This document shows positions 63,919 to 64,000 of a stretch of 64,000 nt of DNA, piece by piece. The stretch comes from Burkholderia sp. PAMC 26561 (GTDB taxonomy: Bacteria; Pseudomonadota; Gammaproteobacteria; Burkholderiales; Burkholderiaceae). The DNA lies in contig NZ_CP014315.1 in the NCBI RefSeq assembly GCF_001557535.2, positions 62,001-126,000 on the forward strand, read 5' to 3'. Positions within the stretch are counted from its first letter, which is position 1. The number at the start of each line of letters is the position of its first letter. Both the position numbers and the translations under genes were made by a program. Under the pieces are notes generated by a model that made no database searches, was not told the DNA's origin, and saw only the letters and a list, made by a program, of their open reading frames with translations.

Positions 63919-64000
63919 TGGAAATGTCCCCTCAGGTAACGGCAGGCATCCACGAACGCGGCGCTCGCCATTGTGTCGGCGGTGCGCGGGCGATCGAGCG
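63915..64000 (-). CDS. ABC transporter ATP-binding protein, C-terminal end (partial)
   Basis: Only the last 27 codons before the stop lie inside the window; the gene continues beyond position 64000. The frame ends TMASAAFVDACRYLRGHFQ, typical of the tail of SsuB/TauB-type ATPases, and its stop overlaps the permease start. Its Walker motifs lie outside the window. Confidence 0.7.
   Translation of the reverse strand, partial: LDRPRTADTMASAAFVDACRYLRGHFQ

Noticed and set aside
1..64000. CRISPR arrays, tRNA, rRNA and insertion sequences
   Set aside because: No regularly spaced direct repeats, no tRNA cloverleaf or rRNA stretch, and no transposase with terminal repeats were found; the only tandem repeats are the two short 12-bp clusters.

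Overview
The window is a high-GC stretch of a Burkholderiaceae genome, most likely Caballeronia or Paraburkholderia. The evidence is the codon and GC character, the density of LysR/LacI/AraC/MocR regulators beside catabolic genes, and the presence of a DUF4148 protein, a YXWGXW-repeat protein and a DUF2501 protein, all common in that family. No rRNA, tRNA, CRISPR array or insertion sequence was seen. The mix of catabolic, transport and regulatory islands looks like a secondary replicon or an accessory chromosomal region; that is inference.

Layout. 1-5.5 kb: an old-yellow-enzyme/MFS operon, a divergent LysR regulator, then a Gfo/Idh oxidoreductase and an SDR; two GGAC-N6-GTCC dyads link both operons. 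5.6-10.5 kb: a sugar-type ABC importer operon with a phosphotriesterase-like hydrolase and a glutamine-amidotransferase-like protein, preceded by a LacI-type operator at its promoter. 10.6-15.7 kb: penicillin/AHL acylase, DUF2501 protein, ABC exporter. 16.1-20.7 kb: YXWGXW protein, then an ECF sigma factor, a membrane protein, a Metal_resist-like protein, DUF1800 and Tat-exported DUF1501. 20.9-28.2 kb: isochorismatase, HxlR, threonine aldolase, AraC, an unknown protein, a PAS histidine kinase, a 14-TM MFS pump and a GFA enzyme. 28.2-35.5 kb: a large hybrid kinase, stand-alone MnmD, a MocR regulator and two acetyltransferases.

35.5-42.7 kb, all minus strand: aldehyde dehydrogenase, DUF779, a full sigma-54 activator, a shorter regulator of the same type without the AAA+ domain, and a flavin monooxygenase. 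A GG-N10-GC sigma-54 promoter lies before the dehydrogenase. 42.9-47.3 kb: an unusual cassette of two multi-spanning membrane proteins, a phage-type lysozyme and a DUF2235 lipase-like hydrolase; this is the best candidate for an undescribed system. 48.1-53.1 kb: a sugar-acid operon (L-arabinonate dehydratase-like enzyme, RraA-like aldolase, ACS-family transporter, LacI regulator) with a candidate LacI operator upstream. 53.2-58.9 kb: TetR, a single-domain response regulator, a PhyH dioxygenase, a glycosyltransferase resembling the large clostridial toxin catalytic domain, FliD and a YbaK-type deacylase. 59-64 kb: sulfonate-type ABC transporter parts (binding protein, permease and the tail of the ATPase), split by a MetQ-like protein, a LysR regulator and an NmrA-like reductase.

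Most start sites were moved inward from the longest open frame on the basis of ribosome binding sites and family alignment from memory. Functions are from recognised motifs, with no database search.
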